Below, piece after piece: positions 41,387 to 50,729 of a stretch of DNA of 64,000 nucleotides. Origin of the DNA: BMS3BBIN04 sp964552465 (GTDB lineage Bacteria > Electryoneota > Electryoneia > Electryoneales > Electryoneaceae). The position numbers were made by a program, and so were the translations under genes. The stretch covers positions 49,629 to 113,628 of the forward strand of contig CAZKGR010000009.1 in assembly GCA_964552465.1 (NCBI GenBank). The letters are read 5' to 3'. Position 1 is the first letter of the stretch. Every line of letters starts with the position of its first letter. Below the pieces are notes generated by a model. The model ran no database searches, was not told where the DNA came from, and was given only the letters and a program-made list of their open reading frames with translations.

Positions 41387-43159
41387 TCAAATGCTGAAAG
41401 AATCGGAATATTCTTCGAGCACATACATGTTGAAGATGGCGGTCGCCAACATCTGCGGCTGCCAGATACACTTGTCGAACTCAATTGAAGGGAACAGGTC
41501 GCGCATATTTTCCAGAAGGTGTGGAATCAGTTCGCTCTTGCTGTAAACCATGTTATAGTACGCCCACGACACATTCCCCCGTCGCACCGGGCCATCTTTG
41601 CGCAACAGGCGAAAACGCATCGGCACCCATGCGCGTGACAATCGCTCCATCTTTCGCGACGTCGGTTCATTGATCGGAACAAATCCATAATGAGACGGAA
41701 TGCTAGCAACTTCTGGGTCCAAACGTTGGTGCAATAACGCTTCAAAACCACCGTATGAACGTATATACGGAGTCGCTCTGTATGCCATCAGCGTTGTATC
41801 GTACTCCGCGAACGGTGACAGGTAATGACCCAGTTTCATATTTGCATTGATCTTCACGGCTGAATAAAAAGGCGCACGGATCTCACCCAAATGACGGCGA
41901 TACACACCTCGTTCCGCTTTTCGCGGCAGCGTGCGTCGAAGTAACCTGGCCGTTTTCGCGATCATCCTGTCCGTCAGCTCACGCAGCAGGCTGGGATCGG
42001 AGAACGATAACGTCGCGCCGGGGAAAAACAGCTTGTGGTACATCCAGTAGACAAAATCGACCATCTGATGATTTATATCATAATGGTTGCGATAGATCTC
42101 TCCATTCAAACCACTTAGTTGCAGCCGTTTCTCGCCATAAACTTCAGTGCGGTAATCGCGGGTGAACAGCCTGCTATGGAATCCCATATTGTGGTTGTTC
42201 CGACCATCATAAAAGTGCACGCTATCAGACAGTGAGTTAATCAGCGCTTCTTCACTTAGATTCTCAAGTTCAGGTGTTCTGATAACATTTACTTCCAGCC
42301 CGCGCGAGGCGGCGACTTTTTTTGCTATCTCAACATTTGGAACGTCGTTCGCATCTGTCCAATGGCTGTGAACTGACGGAATAACAGGATCAAGCTCTTT
42401 GCTCAACAGGAAAGTAAGACGGGTGTCGTATCCACCTGAAAGCCCTATCTCCACACCCATTTCGGACGCCAGAGCACGCACATCCTGATAGTACATTCGC
42501 AGATGTTCGAGCTGAAAATCGGCGCATTCTTCCTGATTTCCTCCACACCCCTCCATCGCTCCTGGCGGAGGGTATCCAGCGCGCAAGTTCTTAAACGAAT
42601 ACCACTTTCCTTCTAAATCGTGATGGATTGCTGGCGTGTAGACAAACACACCCTCGGCAATTGTTTCAGGTCCGAGAATCCAACCGGTTGTCAAGCGTTC
42701 AAGTAACGCCATCCGGTTAATTGGCAAACGTTTTGGCGCCGCCGCAAGCAGAGCGAGATGAGACGAGCTGACGGCCTGACGGTTTTCGTCAAAGAACACC
42801 TGGTACAGACCCATCGGATCAACGTAAATCTTGAGGTGCTTGTCGCGCTGGTGAATGAGGCAGTATGTGCCCCGCAGCTCGTTAATGTCGAGCGCATTGT
42901 TGTTCAGGTCACCGAGCAGCCGTTGCAGGCAGTCTCGATATCCGAGCCCGCGGTAGACCGGTGTGCCGACAACGTATAATGAACTGTGTTCATCACGGAC
43001 CATGTTGTCGTCGCGTGATAACTGCTTCTGATACAACAGCAGACGTGATTCCCCGAGATCAAATTCTCTTGGGGCATCAAATCCCTGGCGGGAGAACACT
43101 TCGCGTGCTCGCTCGGTCAGAACTGGAGCTTTCTTTGAGTACAGATAGAAAGCACCCAT
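41387..43159 (-). CDS. Asparagine synthase-like amidotransferase lacking the N-terminal Cys
   Basis: A 590-residue protein with two domains. The N-terminal 200 residues resemble a class II glutamine amidotransferase (LNNNALDINELRGTYCLIH, YVDPMGLYQVFF). The mature start is MGAF: residue 2 is Gly where glutaminases have the catalytic Cys, so glutamine hydrolysis should be lost. The C-terminal part is the ATP-pyrophosphatase domain with GLSGGYDTRLTF (240-250) and a normal acidic region. ATG 43159 has AGGAG upstream. In polysaccharide clusters such proteins (for example WbpS) amidate uronic acids. This one may use free ammonia or another amine, or catalyse a different adenylation. Confidence 0.8.
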   Translation of the reverse strand: MGAFYLYSKKAPVLTERAREVFSRQGFDAPREFDLGESRLLLYQKQLSRDDNMVRDEHSSLYVVGTPVYRGLGYRDCLQRLLGDLNNNALDINELRGTYCLIHQRDKHLKIYVDPMGLYQVFFDENRQAVSSSHLALLAAAPKRLPINRMALLERLTTGWILGPETIAEGVFVYTPAIHHDLEGKWYSFKNLRAGYPPPGAMEGCGGNQEECADFQLEHLRMYYQDVRALASEMGVEIGLSGGYDTRLTFLLSKELDPVIPSVHSHWTDANDVPNVEIAKKVAASRGLEVNVIRTPELENLSEEALINSLSDSVHFYDGRNNHNMGFHSRLFTRDYRTEVYGEKRLQLSGLNGEIYRNHYDINHQMVDFVYWMYHKLFFPGATLSFSDPSLLRELTDRMIAKTARLLRRTLPRKAERGVYRRHLGEIRAPFYSAVKINANMKLGHYLSPFAEYDTTLMAYRATPYIRSYGGFEALLHQRLDPEVASIPSHYGFVPINEPTSRKMERLSRAWVPMRFRLLRKDGPVRRGNVSWAYYNMVYSKSELIPHLLENMRDLFPSIEFDKCIWQPQMLATAIFNMYVLEEYSDSFSI

Positions 43160-43364
43160 CAACAAGCTCCTGTGGTTATGGTGGCGAAATGGTTGTGTTC
43201 CGTCGATATCGCGATAACGAAATGGCACATTATCAAACAGTCGCTCATGCGCAACTCTCGTAGCCTTGAAGGTACGGTTTTCAATGTCGCGTTTGGCTGC
43301 AGATCAAGCGCCGGGGCTCGAGTCGGAAGCCACTTCATTTTCTACTTCCGAATATGTCTATCTA

Positions 43365-44264
43365 TCACTTCTGATCTGGCTTGAATCTATAATTGTAACT
43401 GGCTAGCTCTCCGTCCCAAAGCTGATATTGTTCGTCTACAAGAACATCCTTCAACATTGGCTGCCAACGCAGCATTCGCTCCAGGCCAACTGTGTATTTG
43501 TACGGAAACACCTTGCGGATCAGCCTCTCGTCCAGGCGGCGAATTCGTCCGCGGGTTTGCTGCATCGGAATCCCTGCGGCATTCAATAGACGTTGTGTCT
43601 GTTGGGCCATTCCGCTGACCGATTCACGCACATGCACATTCGCATCCAATCCCGCCGGACTATCTACGCAGAGAAAATCCCAAATACGCTGGAGAAACCC
43701 GAGTCTCTCCTCGCGCATGAGCTCAAATGGGAGAACTAACACATTTTCTGGTGACCAGATCCGGTGCAGAACAGCGATCAAAGCCTGGTAATTAATCTTA
43801 TGCGCAATATCCGCTCCGGGGATCGTTTTGTCCTGCAACAGCATTCTCAGAGTGAACGCGCCCCCCTGCACCACGTATTGCTGATACATCGAATTGATGT
43901 AGTCGACAGGATTCCGTAGCACAAGGATCACTTTCACCGGTCCGAACAGTTCATGGCAACGGTTTGAGTGAGCTGCGGCATCACGTCCATGGATCATGTC
44001 GCCTGCAAGAATCTCATAGGATATGCCAACGGTTTTGCTGCCTACTTCCAGCTCGTTCGTTTCGCGGTTGAATTCGTCCCACCACTGTTTTGCGTCGAAC
44101 AATCCTTCCGGTGTGCGATATATCTTCTCGATGACCGTGTGACTGTTCTTGATTCGTGTCGCCGGGTGGAATACTTGCAGGCCGTGATGCTGGTCGAAAA
44201 CGACGTTTTGCAGCCACGTTGACGCGGTCTTATGCAATCCGATATGGAGGAACTTAATCTTCAT
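43365..44264 (-). CDS. Sulfotransferase, second copy
   Basis: A 299-residue PAPS-dependent transferase, only distantly similar to the one at 36583. The phosphosulfate loop is HIGLHKTASTWLQN (residues 7-20) and the 3'-phosphate site KVILVLRNPVDYINSMYQQY. The centre is helix-rich and the C-terminus has the expected PSB-stabilising residues. ATG 44264 lies inside the flippase gene (11-bp overlap), preferred to an upstream in-frame start that would overlap it further. Located between the Wzx and AsnB-like genes, it probably sulfates the repeat unit of the same polysaccharide. Confidence 0.85.
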   Translation of the reverse strand: MKIKFLHIGLHKTASTWLQNVVFDQHHGLQVFHPATRIKNSHTVIEKIYRTPEGLFDAKQWWDEFNRETNELEVGSKTVGISYEILAGDMIHGRDAAAHSNRCHELFGPVKVILVLRNPVDYINSMYQQYVVQGGAFTLRMLLQDKTIPGADIAHKINYQALIAVLHRIWSPENVLVLPFELMREERLGFLQRIWDFLCVDSPAGLDANVHVRESVSGMAQQTQRLLNAAGIPMQQTRGRIRRLDERLIRKVFPYKYTVGLERMLRWQPMLKDVLVDEQYQLWDGELASYNYRFKPDQK

Positions 44265-45633
44265 CGTTCTTCCGCTCAACGGTCTCCGTTTCAGGCAAGC
44301 GGCCTTCCTTGCGGGCAAGATACAACGCCGCCGTGTAACCCGCGATCAGGTACGCTGTCCGTCCTGCGACCATCGCCTGCGGGAACGATGCCAGATACGG
44401 CTCCGGTCTGTTCAACAGAAATAATGCTACCCCCCAAACCGCGATCCCGATCAACGTATTGACAAACAGAATGTCCTGCCGTTTCACCACGGTCAGCGCG
44501 ACAGCGACTATCCGCAGCGACCACAGCCCGGCCATTACCAGCGCCCACTGTGCCGCCGCTATCCCACCGACATAGTTCGGTAGAAATGTACGTGTAAACC
44601 AATCCACCATTGGAATGCCAATTACTACAGCAGGCACCATCATCGCGAACAGTATCAATGTCGGCTTGATCAATGTGCCAAACACACTGCGGAACCGTCC
44701 GCCCTTGCCAAATGTCATCGCCGCACGTGGCATGGTGACCTTGCTGAACGCGTTCGGGATAATCTGCATCACGTTCCCGATGGTCATCGCCAGCGCAAAT
44801 AATCCCATGCCTTCGGTACCAAGAATTTTGAGCACAAGCGTACCGTTCACTGCCTGCCACAGCACCTCGAGTTGCGCAACCGCGTATATCGGCAAACCGA
44901 CTTTCCACAGCTCTTTCAGGTTCGGCCAACTCCAGGACGGTCGTACCTCTTTCATCGGCCGCCAGATATAAACCAATGCCAACCCGGCGAAGGCCAGCAG
45001 AAAACCACGGATGCATAATCCGTAGAAATCAAGGAAATACACAGCGACCAGCAGCACCACCGACAGCACTGCGCGGATCACCTCGATAGTCGCCAATTTG
45101 CCGAAGTTCGAGTGCGTGCGGTACGTGACTTCATAGATATGAAACAGCAGTGAGAACGCGACAATGAACGCGAACGTAAACCACCCGACCGCGTGTTCCA
45201 GCGGTCCGGTCACGAACGTGTGAACACCCATCCCACCGAGGATCAAGAAGGCGATCCCGGTCATTAGCCACATCCACGCGTACCCGGCAGCGGTCAGATG
45301 TTGGGCTCGCTGGTAATCATCTTGACCAATCGCATATGGAATCTCGCGCGCGAGACCGTTGATCGTGCCGAATTGCAGTAGCAGAGCGTACTTGTTGGTC
45401 AGATTGAAGCCGTTAAACAGGCCGAGGGTAGCGGGAGCTACGAAACGGGCGGCGAGAAAACCAGCAAGGGTGCGTAAGAACAGACCGACCATGTTCCCAC
45501 CGGCAAAGATCGCTGTGATCTTTGCTAGCGATCCTTTCTCCATCTCCTCCCGGGCACGTTGCCCTTCGTCGGGAGTGGATGCCGGATCTGTAGCACTGTT
45601 CATGTCTGGATCTGTTTGCAGCGAGTCACTCAT
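44254..45633 (-). CDS. wzx: Wzx-type flippase (PST/MATE oligosaccharide transporter)
   Basis: A 459-residue integral membrane protein with about 12-14 predicted helices. The first 40 residues are cytoplasmic and acidic/charged. The helices include AGGNMVGLFLRTLAGFLAA, LLFHIYEVTYRTHS and VVLLVAVYFLDF. The N-terminal GxxxxxFLRTLAGFLAARFVAPATLGLFNG matches the Polysacc_synt/PST start. Its job is to flip lipid-linked repeat units to the periplasm for Wzy. It is followed in the operon by the sulfotransferase and polymerase and preceded by glycosyltransferases, a typical Wzx/Wzy unit. Confidence 0.88.
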   Translation of the reverse strand: MSDSLQTDPDMNSATDPASTPDEGQRAREEMEKGSLAKITAIFAGGNMVGLFLRTLAGFLAARFVAPATLGLFNGFNLTNKYALLLQFGTINGLAREIPYAIGQDDYQRAQHLTAAGYAWMWLMTGIAFLILGGMGVHTFVTGPLEHAVGWFTFAFIVAFSLLFHIYEVTYRTHSNFGKLATIEVIRAVLSVVLLVAVYFLDFYGLCIRGFLLAFAGLALVYIWRPMKEVRPSWSWPNLKELWKVGLPIYAVAQLEVLWQAVNGTLVLKILGTEGMGLFALAMTIGNVMQIIPNAFSKVTMPRAAMTFGKGGRFRSVFGTLIKPTLILFAMMVPAVVIGIPMVDWFTRTFLPNYVGGIAAAQWALVMAGLWSLRIVAVALTVVKRQDILFVNTLIGIAVWGVALFLLNRPEPYLASFPQAMVAGRTAYLIAGYTAALYLARKEGRLPETETVERKNDED

Positions 45634-45716
45634 GTTGTTGTGATCAATCGTTCCCTGAATTCACAGGAGCTCTACATGGTAACGGCTTTAAACTTGTTGA
45701 TTACGTTGCCAGATAC

Positions 45717-45825
45717 GTCATTCTGAATTCGGCGCATGCCGAATGAAGAAGGTCCAGTTAAACATGTGTGGCAACTAATGCAAAGTTGGATCTTCTTCAC
45801 TTCGCTGCGCTACGTTCAGAATGAC
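45717..45825. mobile_element. MITE-like element, copy 2 (109 bp)
   Basis: The same terminal inverted repeats (GTCATTCTGA at 45717-45726, TCAGAATGAC at 45816-45825) and internal GAAGAAGGTC/GGATCTTCTTCACTTC as the copy at 11630. The last base is also the last base of the glycosyltransferase stop codon, so the element abuts the 3' end of that gene. Confidence 0.7.
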
Positions 45826-46940
45826 TAACTGCGCAAAATATCCTCATACATCGCTTCGAGATTCTTCAGCTCGTTCTCGTAGCTGTACTCGTTGAACACC
45901 GCGTCGCGACCTGCCTGCGCGTGCGCTTCAAGCTTCTTCCGGTCACGGATCATATCTTTTGCCGCTTCAGCAACGTTTGCCGGATCATTACTGTTGACGA
46001 CAACTCCCGCGCCCGTACTCGCAATCATGTTGCGTAGCTCTGGGAAGTCGCTGACCATCAGCGGCAGGTTGGCGAACATGTAATCGAACACGCGATTCGG
46101 CAGACCAACCCGGTTGTTTTCGTTATCCTCGTACAGCACGCAGCCAATAGTCGATTTTGCCAATTCGCTGAAGCTGTCCTTCCACTCAACCCAGCCGACC
46201 ATGTCCACATGATCTTCAACACCCAATTCCTTAGCCAGCGCCGGCAGCAGCTCGTCATAACCTTGCGAACACTCGCCCATGAACCGCACCCGCGCGTCGG
46301 GAAATTCTTTGTGGATCAACGGCAGTGCCTGCACCATCTTCTCACATTGGCGTTCGTGCGACAGATTCCGTCCGGCAGCAATCAGGATTGGCGCATCTTC
46401 GCGCGGCGGCGGAGTCCACCCATCCATCTGACGGGTATGAATGATATTGCGCACCAGGCATGATCGTTGGTCGATTCCGGAGAACATGTCGGCCAGGGTC
46501 TGCGAAACATAAACCACGCCGTGCACTCGTCTGATGATATGGCGCTCATACGCTACAAATGCAGGAGCCAACCAGGCATACCTTCCTTTTCGACGGTGAC
46601 GTAGCGCTCCAACATAATTCTCGTGCATGTCGAAGACGACTTTTTTTCCGTCCGTAATTAGCTTACTCATGAAGGGGTGCAAGTCTGGATCGTGGTAGTG
46701 GAAGATGTCCACATCTAAATTTCTTGCGATGCGAAACGCCTCCCACGCGCTGAGCATTCGTATCGGCAAACCAACACGCTGTTTTACCGGGAAGACTTCG
46801 ATCCCATCGACGAATTCGGATTTAGTATGTGGCGCGATATAGACAAGGTCATTACCCCGTTGAGCGAGACCTAGAGTGCATCGCCGGAAAATGCGTGCGT
46901 CACGTAACGGATGTAAGCTTGTTATCTGGCAAATACGCAT
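45825..46940 (-). CDS. GT4-family glycosyltransferase
   Basis: A 371-residue GT-B transferase. The N-lobe has LTSLHPLRDARIFRRCTLGLA and DVDIFHYHDPDLHPFM. The C-lobe has PILIAAGRNLSHERQCEKMVQALP, VDMVGWVEWKDSFSELAKSTIGCVLY with the ENNRVGLPNRVFDYMFANLP active-site region (E-x7-E-like N-x-R-x-F-x-Y). The fold and pattern are GT4 (retaining). Donor sugar unknown. ATG 46940; the MITE touches the stop codon, which may give this operon an internal 3' end. Forms a pair with the next gene, also GT4. Confidence 0.85.
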   Translation of the reverse strand: MRICQITSLHPLRDARIFRRCTLGLAQRGNDLVYIAPHTKSEFVDGIEVFPVKQRVGLPIRMLSAWEAFRIARNLDVDIFHYHDPDLHPFMSKLITDGKKVVFDMHENYVGALRHRRKGRYAWLAPAFVAYERHIIRRVHGVVYVSQTLADMFSGIDQRSCLVRNIIHTRQMDGWTPPPREDAPILIAAGRNLSHERQCEKMVQALPLIHKEFPDARVRFMGECSQGYDELLPALAKELGVEDHVDMVGWVEWKDSFSELAKSTIGCVLYEDNENNRVGLPNRVFDYMFANLPLMVSDFPELRNMIASTGAGVVVNSNDPANVAEAAKDMIRDRKKLEAHAQAGRDAVFNEYSYENELKNLEAMYEDILRS

Positions 46941-46953
46941 GAATCAGCCTCGT

Positions 46954-48123
46954 TCATTGCCCGGCGTAGAAAATTTCAGCCCGTTCTTCCATGAATTTCT
47001 TCATCTTCACCGCCCGTGCAGCGAGCGAGTTCTCTTCCGACCACACTCGCGCGGTCTTGCTCATCTGCTCGCGTTTCGACGGATCGTTGGCCAGCGTTGT
47101 AACGGCGTCGTGCAGCGCCTTGATGTCGGTCGGATCCACTAGGATGCCGCGATCATCTTCCACTATCAGATGGCTGAAACTGAGGTCAGAGGTGATTACC
47201 GGAAGACCTACGGCCAACGCTTCGGTGACCGCGTTGCATGACCCTTCTGCAAGTGTCGGGAGCATGAACATGTCTGCCGCGCTCAACAGTTGTGGCAACT
47301 CTTCGTGGGAGATGTGCTGTTTGTAGCGAATCTGGTTGCTGTTCAACTTCATCGCACCGTCGCCGATCAGCAGCACACCGACATTATCCAGTCCCTTGAT
47401 CGCTTCGAGCACACGGTTCGGGCCTTTGCGTTCGATGTACGCCCCGACAAACGCGACCAGCACTTCATCTTCCGGGAGATCGTACTTGCGACGCATCTCT
47501 GCACGGTCGTACGGTTTGAACACGTTGGTGTCCGCAGCGTTCGGCAATACGACGATCCGTTCGCGTGGCACCTTGAGCTGCTTGTGCATGAAGTCAGCGT
47601 TGTCATTACTGACTGAGAGTACGCCGCTCACACCCCGCACCATCTCGCGTAACTCTTCGGGCGTAAACGCTTTCTTCGCACCTGAATAGGACGATTCGTC
47701 CAAAGTGATGAAACTCGGCTTGTTGAATGTTCGTCCAAGACGCACTGATGTCACACCACCCGGCAGCAGGAAATGGCCGTAGAATGCGTCCGCATCCATG
47801 CCATGTTTGCGATAGGTTTTTTCCGCCTCGCGGGCAAATCCGTCGACTGTCAGCTTCGCGGACACACGAGGCGAGATGAACTTGGACGATATCGACAGAT
47901 ACAGCGGGAAGTGCTGTTGCAGCTTGTTGCCGCTGGGCAGTTCGATGTTCCTCTCGCCAGCAATGTTGAGCCCGTTGCGAAGGTCACTGATCGGGGCGGG
48001 GAAGATTACCGTTCCATCCTCATCCCACAGGTTTTGCACCCGTTTGATCAGATCCTGCACGAAGATTCCATGGTGCGGACGGTTCGGAGTGGGGTACACG
48101 CTGGACATGTAAACGGGCTTCAT
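46954..48123 (-). CDS. GT4-family glycosyltransferase
   Basis: A 389-residue GT-B transferase. Features are an N-lobe with MSSVYPTPNRPHHGIFVQDL, GRTFNKPSFITLDESSYSG, then VLPNAADTNVFKPYDRAEM, VAFVGAYIERKGPNRVLEAI and MLPTLAEGSCNAVTEALAVGLPVI, where the E-G-S-C-N-A-V-T-E motif stands at the usual GT4 E-x7-E active-site position. ATG 48123 is preferred over a TTG nine bases upstream. It is followed after 13 bp by the other GT4 gene. Donor sugar unknown; it acts in the cytoplasm on lipid-linked intermediates. Confidence 0.88.
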   Translation of the reverse strand: MKPVYMSSVYPTPNRPHHGIFVQDLIKRVQNLWDEDGTVIFPAPISDLRNGLNIAGERNIELPSGNKLQQHFPLYLSISSKFISPRVSAKLTVDGFAREAEKTYRKHGMDADAFYGHFLLPGGVTSVRLGRTFNKPSFITLDESSYSGAKKAFTPEELREMVRGVSGVLSVSNDNADFMHKQLKVPRERIVVLPNAADTNVFKPYDRAEMRRKYDLPEDEVLVAFVGAYIERKGPNRVLEAIKGLDNVGVLLIGDGAMKLNSNQIRYKQHISHEELPQLLSAADMFMLPTLAEGSCNAVTEALAVGLPVITSDLSFSHLIVEDDRGILVDPTDIKALHDAVTTLANDPSKREQMSKTARVWSEENSLAARAVKMKKFMEERAEIFYAGQ

Positions 48124-48181
48124 CGAATTCAATTTCCAAGGTTACTGTGTTTTTGTCATCCTGTTCAACATCAATGCTTAC

Positions 48182-49285
48182 TCACGTCCACGGCAGGTGT
48201 TCGTGCGGCTTCGACTTGCGAAGGTCGGACAACCGGGACACAATCCGCTTAGCAAGTCCGGCGGTCAAACCTTCCAAGCCCTGCTCATCAAACTGTTTTT
48301 TCAGCTCACGTCCCAGATACCCGGCATACCAAGCTGTCAACCTTAGACGGTTGACCGGATCCAGCAGCTTTCGATCCCAGACATCGGCAACGCCCTGGAA
48401 ATACGGATCACCAGTCATCTCCGTAAGAATGGTCAGCTGCCCGACATGCATCTGATGGTAGCGACTGAGGAACAGCGGTGGGTCGCTGTATTCGTGACGG
48501 AGATCATAACTGCTGAGGAAGTGCATGTCGTACGCGGGCAGGTTGGCGCGAATAGTCGCTGTACCCTCGTCGAACAGTCGTTTTGCCGTCTCGTCACCGC
48601 ACACCTTGTGCAGATCGTAGAGGCCGAACAAGGCGGCGAGCATGCCGTTCAACGTGTGATGCTGCTTATTCATCTCGACGAACGCGTACTCTTCGTAGAA
48701 TATGCCGCGCACCGCTTCATAGCGCACCCCGCCGTCCTGCACATCGCGCTCGAATGTCAGCATCGTCTTGCGAGCAAGCTCGAGGTAACGTTCGTCCTGG
48801 GTGCATTCGTACGCTCGTGCCAGTACTGCAATCACTAGCCCCTGAGCCATTGCGCTGATCCACGGCACCTGTTGTCCGGGGTAGTACACGAGCGGATACG
48901 TCCAGATCAGAGCGTCACGATCCTCTTCCGCGTCCTCGATCAACGCTTCGGTTAACGCCAGGAAGTGCTCGCGATTCTCTTTGCTGCCGGTGTCCAAATA
49001 CTGGCGATAATGCTTATTTGCGACGTGACAGGTGCGTACCGGATGCAACCAGCGGTAGCCTTCGGTTTCCTCCCACACTGGCTCGCTGGACAGCTCTTCG
49101 ATTTCGGAAGTGTTGAGTTGATACGGACCTAGCTGGTCGCTGTCGAGATAGTCCAGCCGGATCGGCGTTGCCGTCCTGCGGGTTTCGTTCTTGTAGTACA
49201 ACGCAAGCACGACCAGACCGCCCAGGATTGGCAGACTAAGTAGCAACCAAAACAAGATGTTGAAGGTCCGCAGCACTTTCTGCAT
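48182..49285 (-). CDS. Membrane-anchored D-glucuronyl C5-epimerase-like protein
   Basis: A 367-residue protein with one N-terminal transmembrane helix (LFWLLLSLPILGGLVVLALY) and a lumenal/periplasmic catalytic domain. The domain carries the C5-epimerase C-terminal pattern: VPWISAMAQGLVIAVLARAY, YEEYAFVEMNKQHHTLNG, then the LFGLYDLH and YHQMHVGQLTILTEMTGD segments. In heparan sulfate and heparosan polymers Glce converts D-glucuronic to L-iduronic acid. Here it would act on the exported or membrane-linked polymer. No bacterial homologue with proven activity is assumed; the call is by family pattern. ATG 49285 has GGAG upstream. UDP-GlcA 4-epimerase and sulfotransferases occur in the same region. 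Confidence 0.72.
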   Translation of the reverse strand: MQKVLRTFNILFWLLLSLPILGGLVVLALYYKNETRRTATPIRLDYLDSDQLGPYQLNTSEIEELSSEPVWEETEGYRWLHPVRTCHVANKHYRQYLDTGSKENREHFLALTEALIEDAEEDRDALIWTYPLVYYPGQQVPWISAMAQGLVIAVLARAYECTQDERYLELARKTMLTFERDVQDGGVRYEAVRGIFYEEYAFVEMNKQHHTLNGMLAALFGLYDLHKVCGDETAKRLFDEGTATIRANLPAYDMHFLSSYDLRHEYSDPPLFLSRYHQMHVGQLTILTEMTGDPYFQGVADVWDRKLLDPVNRLRLTAWYAGYLGRELKKQFDEQGLEGLTAGLAKRIVSRLSDLRKSKPHEHLPWT

Positions 49286-49358
49286 CAGGTATCTCCACGG
49301 CAAGATTCAGCGGGATTGCAATATGCGAAACTGTCTTGGACTAAGGAACATATCAACA

Positions 49359-49429
49359 GGGACACTTTGTCCTCAAAGTGTCCTCAGGACATCACAAATT
49401 CGGGGACACTTAACGGAGTAAGTGTCCCC
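49359..49429. repeat. Two family C hairpins
   Basis: GGGACACTTTG-TCCT-CAAAGTGTCC (49359-49383) and GGGGACACTTA-ACGGAG-TAAGTGTCCCC (49402-49429), in the spacer between the C5-epimerase-like start and the aminotransferase stop. They are relatives of the palindrome at 11772 in the phage-head spacer. Confidence 0.8.
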
Positions 49430-49466
49430 GTGAAAACATCCCCGTATAACCGTCCCAATAACTCGA

Positions 49467-50648
49467 TCAACCATTGATGAAATCGCCAATCGCGTCCACG
49501 ACTTCCTTCATCTGGTCGAGCGTAAGTTCCGGGTAAATCGGTAAGGCGAGGGTGGTTCCCGCGGCACATTCGCTGGCTGGGAAATCACCCTTCTTGTAGT
49601 AGAGATATTCGAAACAATCCTGCTCGTGGAATGGCACCGGGTAGTACACTTCGTGCCCAATTCCCTTCTCGTTCAACACTTCGCGCAACTCGTCACGTTT
49701 ATCCAGCCGGATCACGAATTGGTTGTAAATGTGACGGCGGTTGTCCAAGTCATCCGGCAGGATGATTTTGCTCGCGCCCTTGACCGAACAATCGGGCCAT
49801 GATTGGCAGCCACCGTGGTGATCATCGCCAGCATCCATGACCAATCCAGCGTCGGTGAACAATTTGCGGTAGGTGTCAGCGTTATTCTGACGTGCTGCGG
49901 TCCAGCTATCCAAATGCTTCAGCTTGACCAGCAACACCGCCGCCTGGATGGCGTCGAGACGGAAGTTGCCGCCGATGACCCGGTGATAATACTTGGGCTT
50001 TCCGCCGTGGACGCGCATGATTCGCAGCCGATCCGCACGTTCGTCGTCGTTGGTCACTACCATGCCGCCGTCGCCTGCACCGCCGAGGTTCTTCGACGGG
50101 AAGAAGCTGAAGCAGCCATAGTGACCTACGCTGCCCGAACGGCGTCCCTTGTATTCCGCCCCAATCGCCTGGGCACCATCCTCAATCACCGCCAGATTAT
50201 GACGGTTGGCAATGTCCATGATCGGGTCCATGTCCGCCATCTGGCCGTACAGGTGGATCGGGATGATCGCCTTGGTGTTCTCGTTGATCGCCGACTCGAC
50301 CCTTTCCGGGTCCATGTTGAAAGTTATCGGGTCGATATCAACGAACACCGGGCGTGCGCCGGTGCGTGTTATGCAACCCGCCGTCGCGAAGAACGAGAAC
50401 GGTGTCGTAATCACTTCGTCACCATGACCGATACCTTCCGCCATCAGGCTGAGCAGAAGGGCGTCGGTTCCGGAGCTGACGCCGATAGCATGCTTGGTTT
50501 GCGAGTACTCGGCAACCTGTTTCTCCAGCTCGACGACTTTCGGGCCGAGGATGAAGTACTGCGACTCCATGACTTCGAGAATCGCTGGTTCGACTTCGTC
50601 TTTAATGGTGGCGTATTGCGCCTTCAGATCCAGCAGGGGTACACCCAT
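49467..50648 (-). CDS. DegT/DnrJ aminotransferase (WbpE/WlbC-like)
   Basis: A 393-residue PLP enzyme. It should convert the 3-keto UDP-GlcNAcA made by WbpB to the 3-amino sugar. Signatures: PLLDLKAQY at the start, GVSSGTDALLLSL for phosphate binding, AVIEDGAQAIGAEY with the pyridine Asp, the PLP Lys in CFSFFPSKNLGGAGDGG, and HEVYYPVPFHEQDCF at the C-terminus, all characteristic of the WbpE group. It has GGGGGAAAGC before ATG 50648. It sits with WbpI and the WbpB-WbpD fusion, which strongly supports the assignment. Confidence 0.85.
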   Translation of the reverse strand: MGVPLLDLKAQYATIKDEVEPAILEVMESQYFILGPKVVELEKQVAEYSQTKHAIGVSSGTDALLLSLMAEGIGHGDEVITTPFSFFATAGCITRTGARPVFVDIDPITFNMDPERVESAINENTKAIIPIHLYGQMADMDPIMDIANRHNLAVIEDGAQAIGAEYKGRRSGSVGHYGCFSFFPSKNLGGAGDGGMVVTNDDERADRLRIMRVHGGKPKYYHRVIGGNFRLDAIQAAVLLVKLKHLDSWTAARQNNADTYRKLFTDAGLVMDAGDDHHGGCQSWPDCSVKGASKIILPDDLDNRRHIYNQFVIRLDKRDELREVLNEKGIGHEVYYPVPFHEQDCFEYLYYKKGDFPASECAAGTTLALPIYPELTLDQMKEVVDAIGDFING

Positions 50649-50729
50649 GCTTTCCCCCTATCCTTATTCTTTGGTCTTTCGTCCCTCGTCTTTCGGCGCA
50701 GGGATTCGACGTGTTGTTCTTGATCTTGC

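Noticed and set aside
49803..50723. 306-codon plus-strand ORF opposite WbpE
   Set aside because: Shadow frame; the minus-strand product has all PLP-enzyme motifs.
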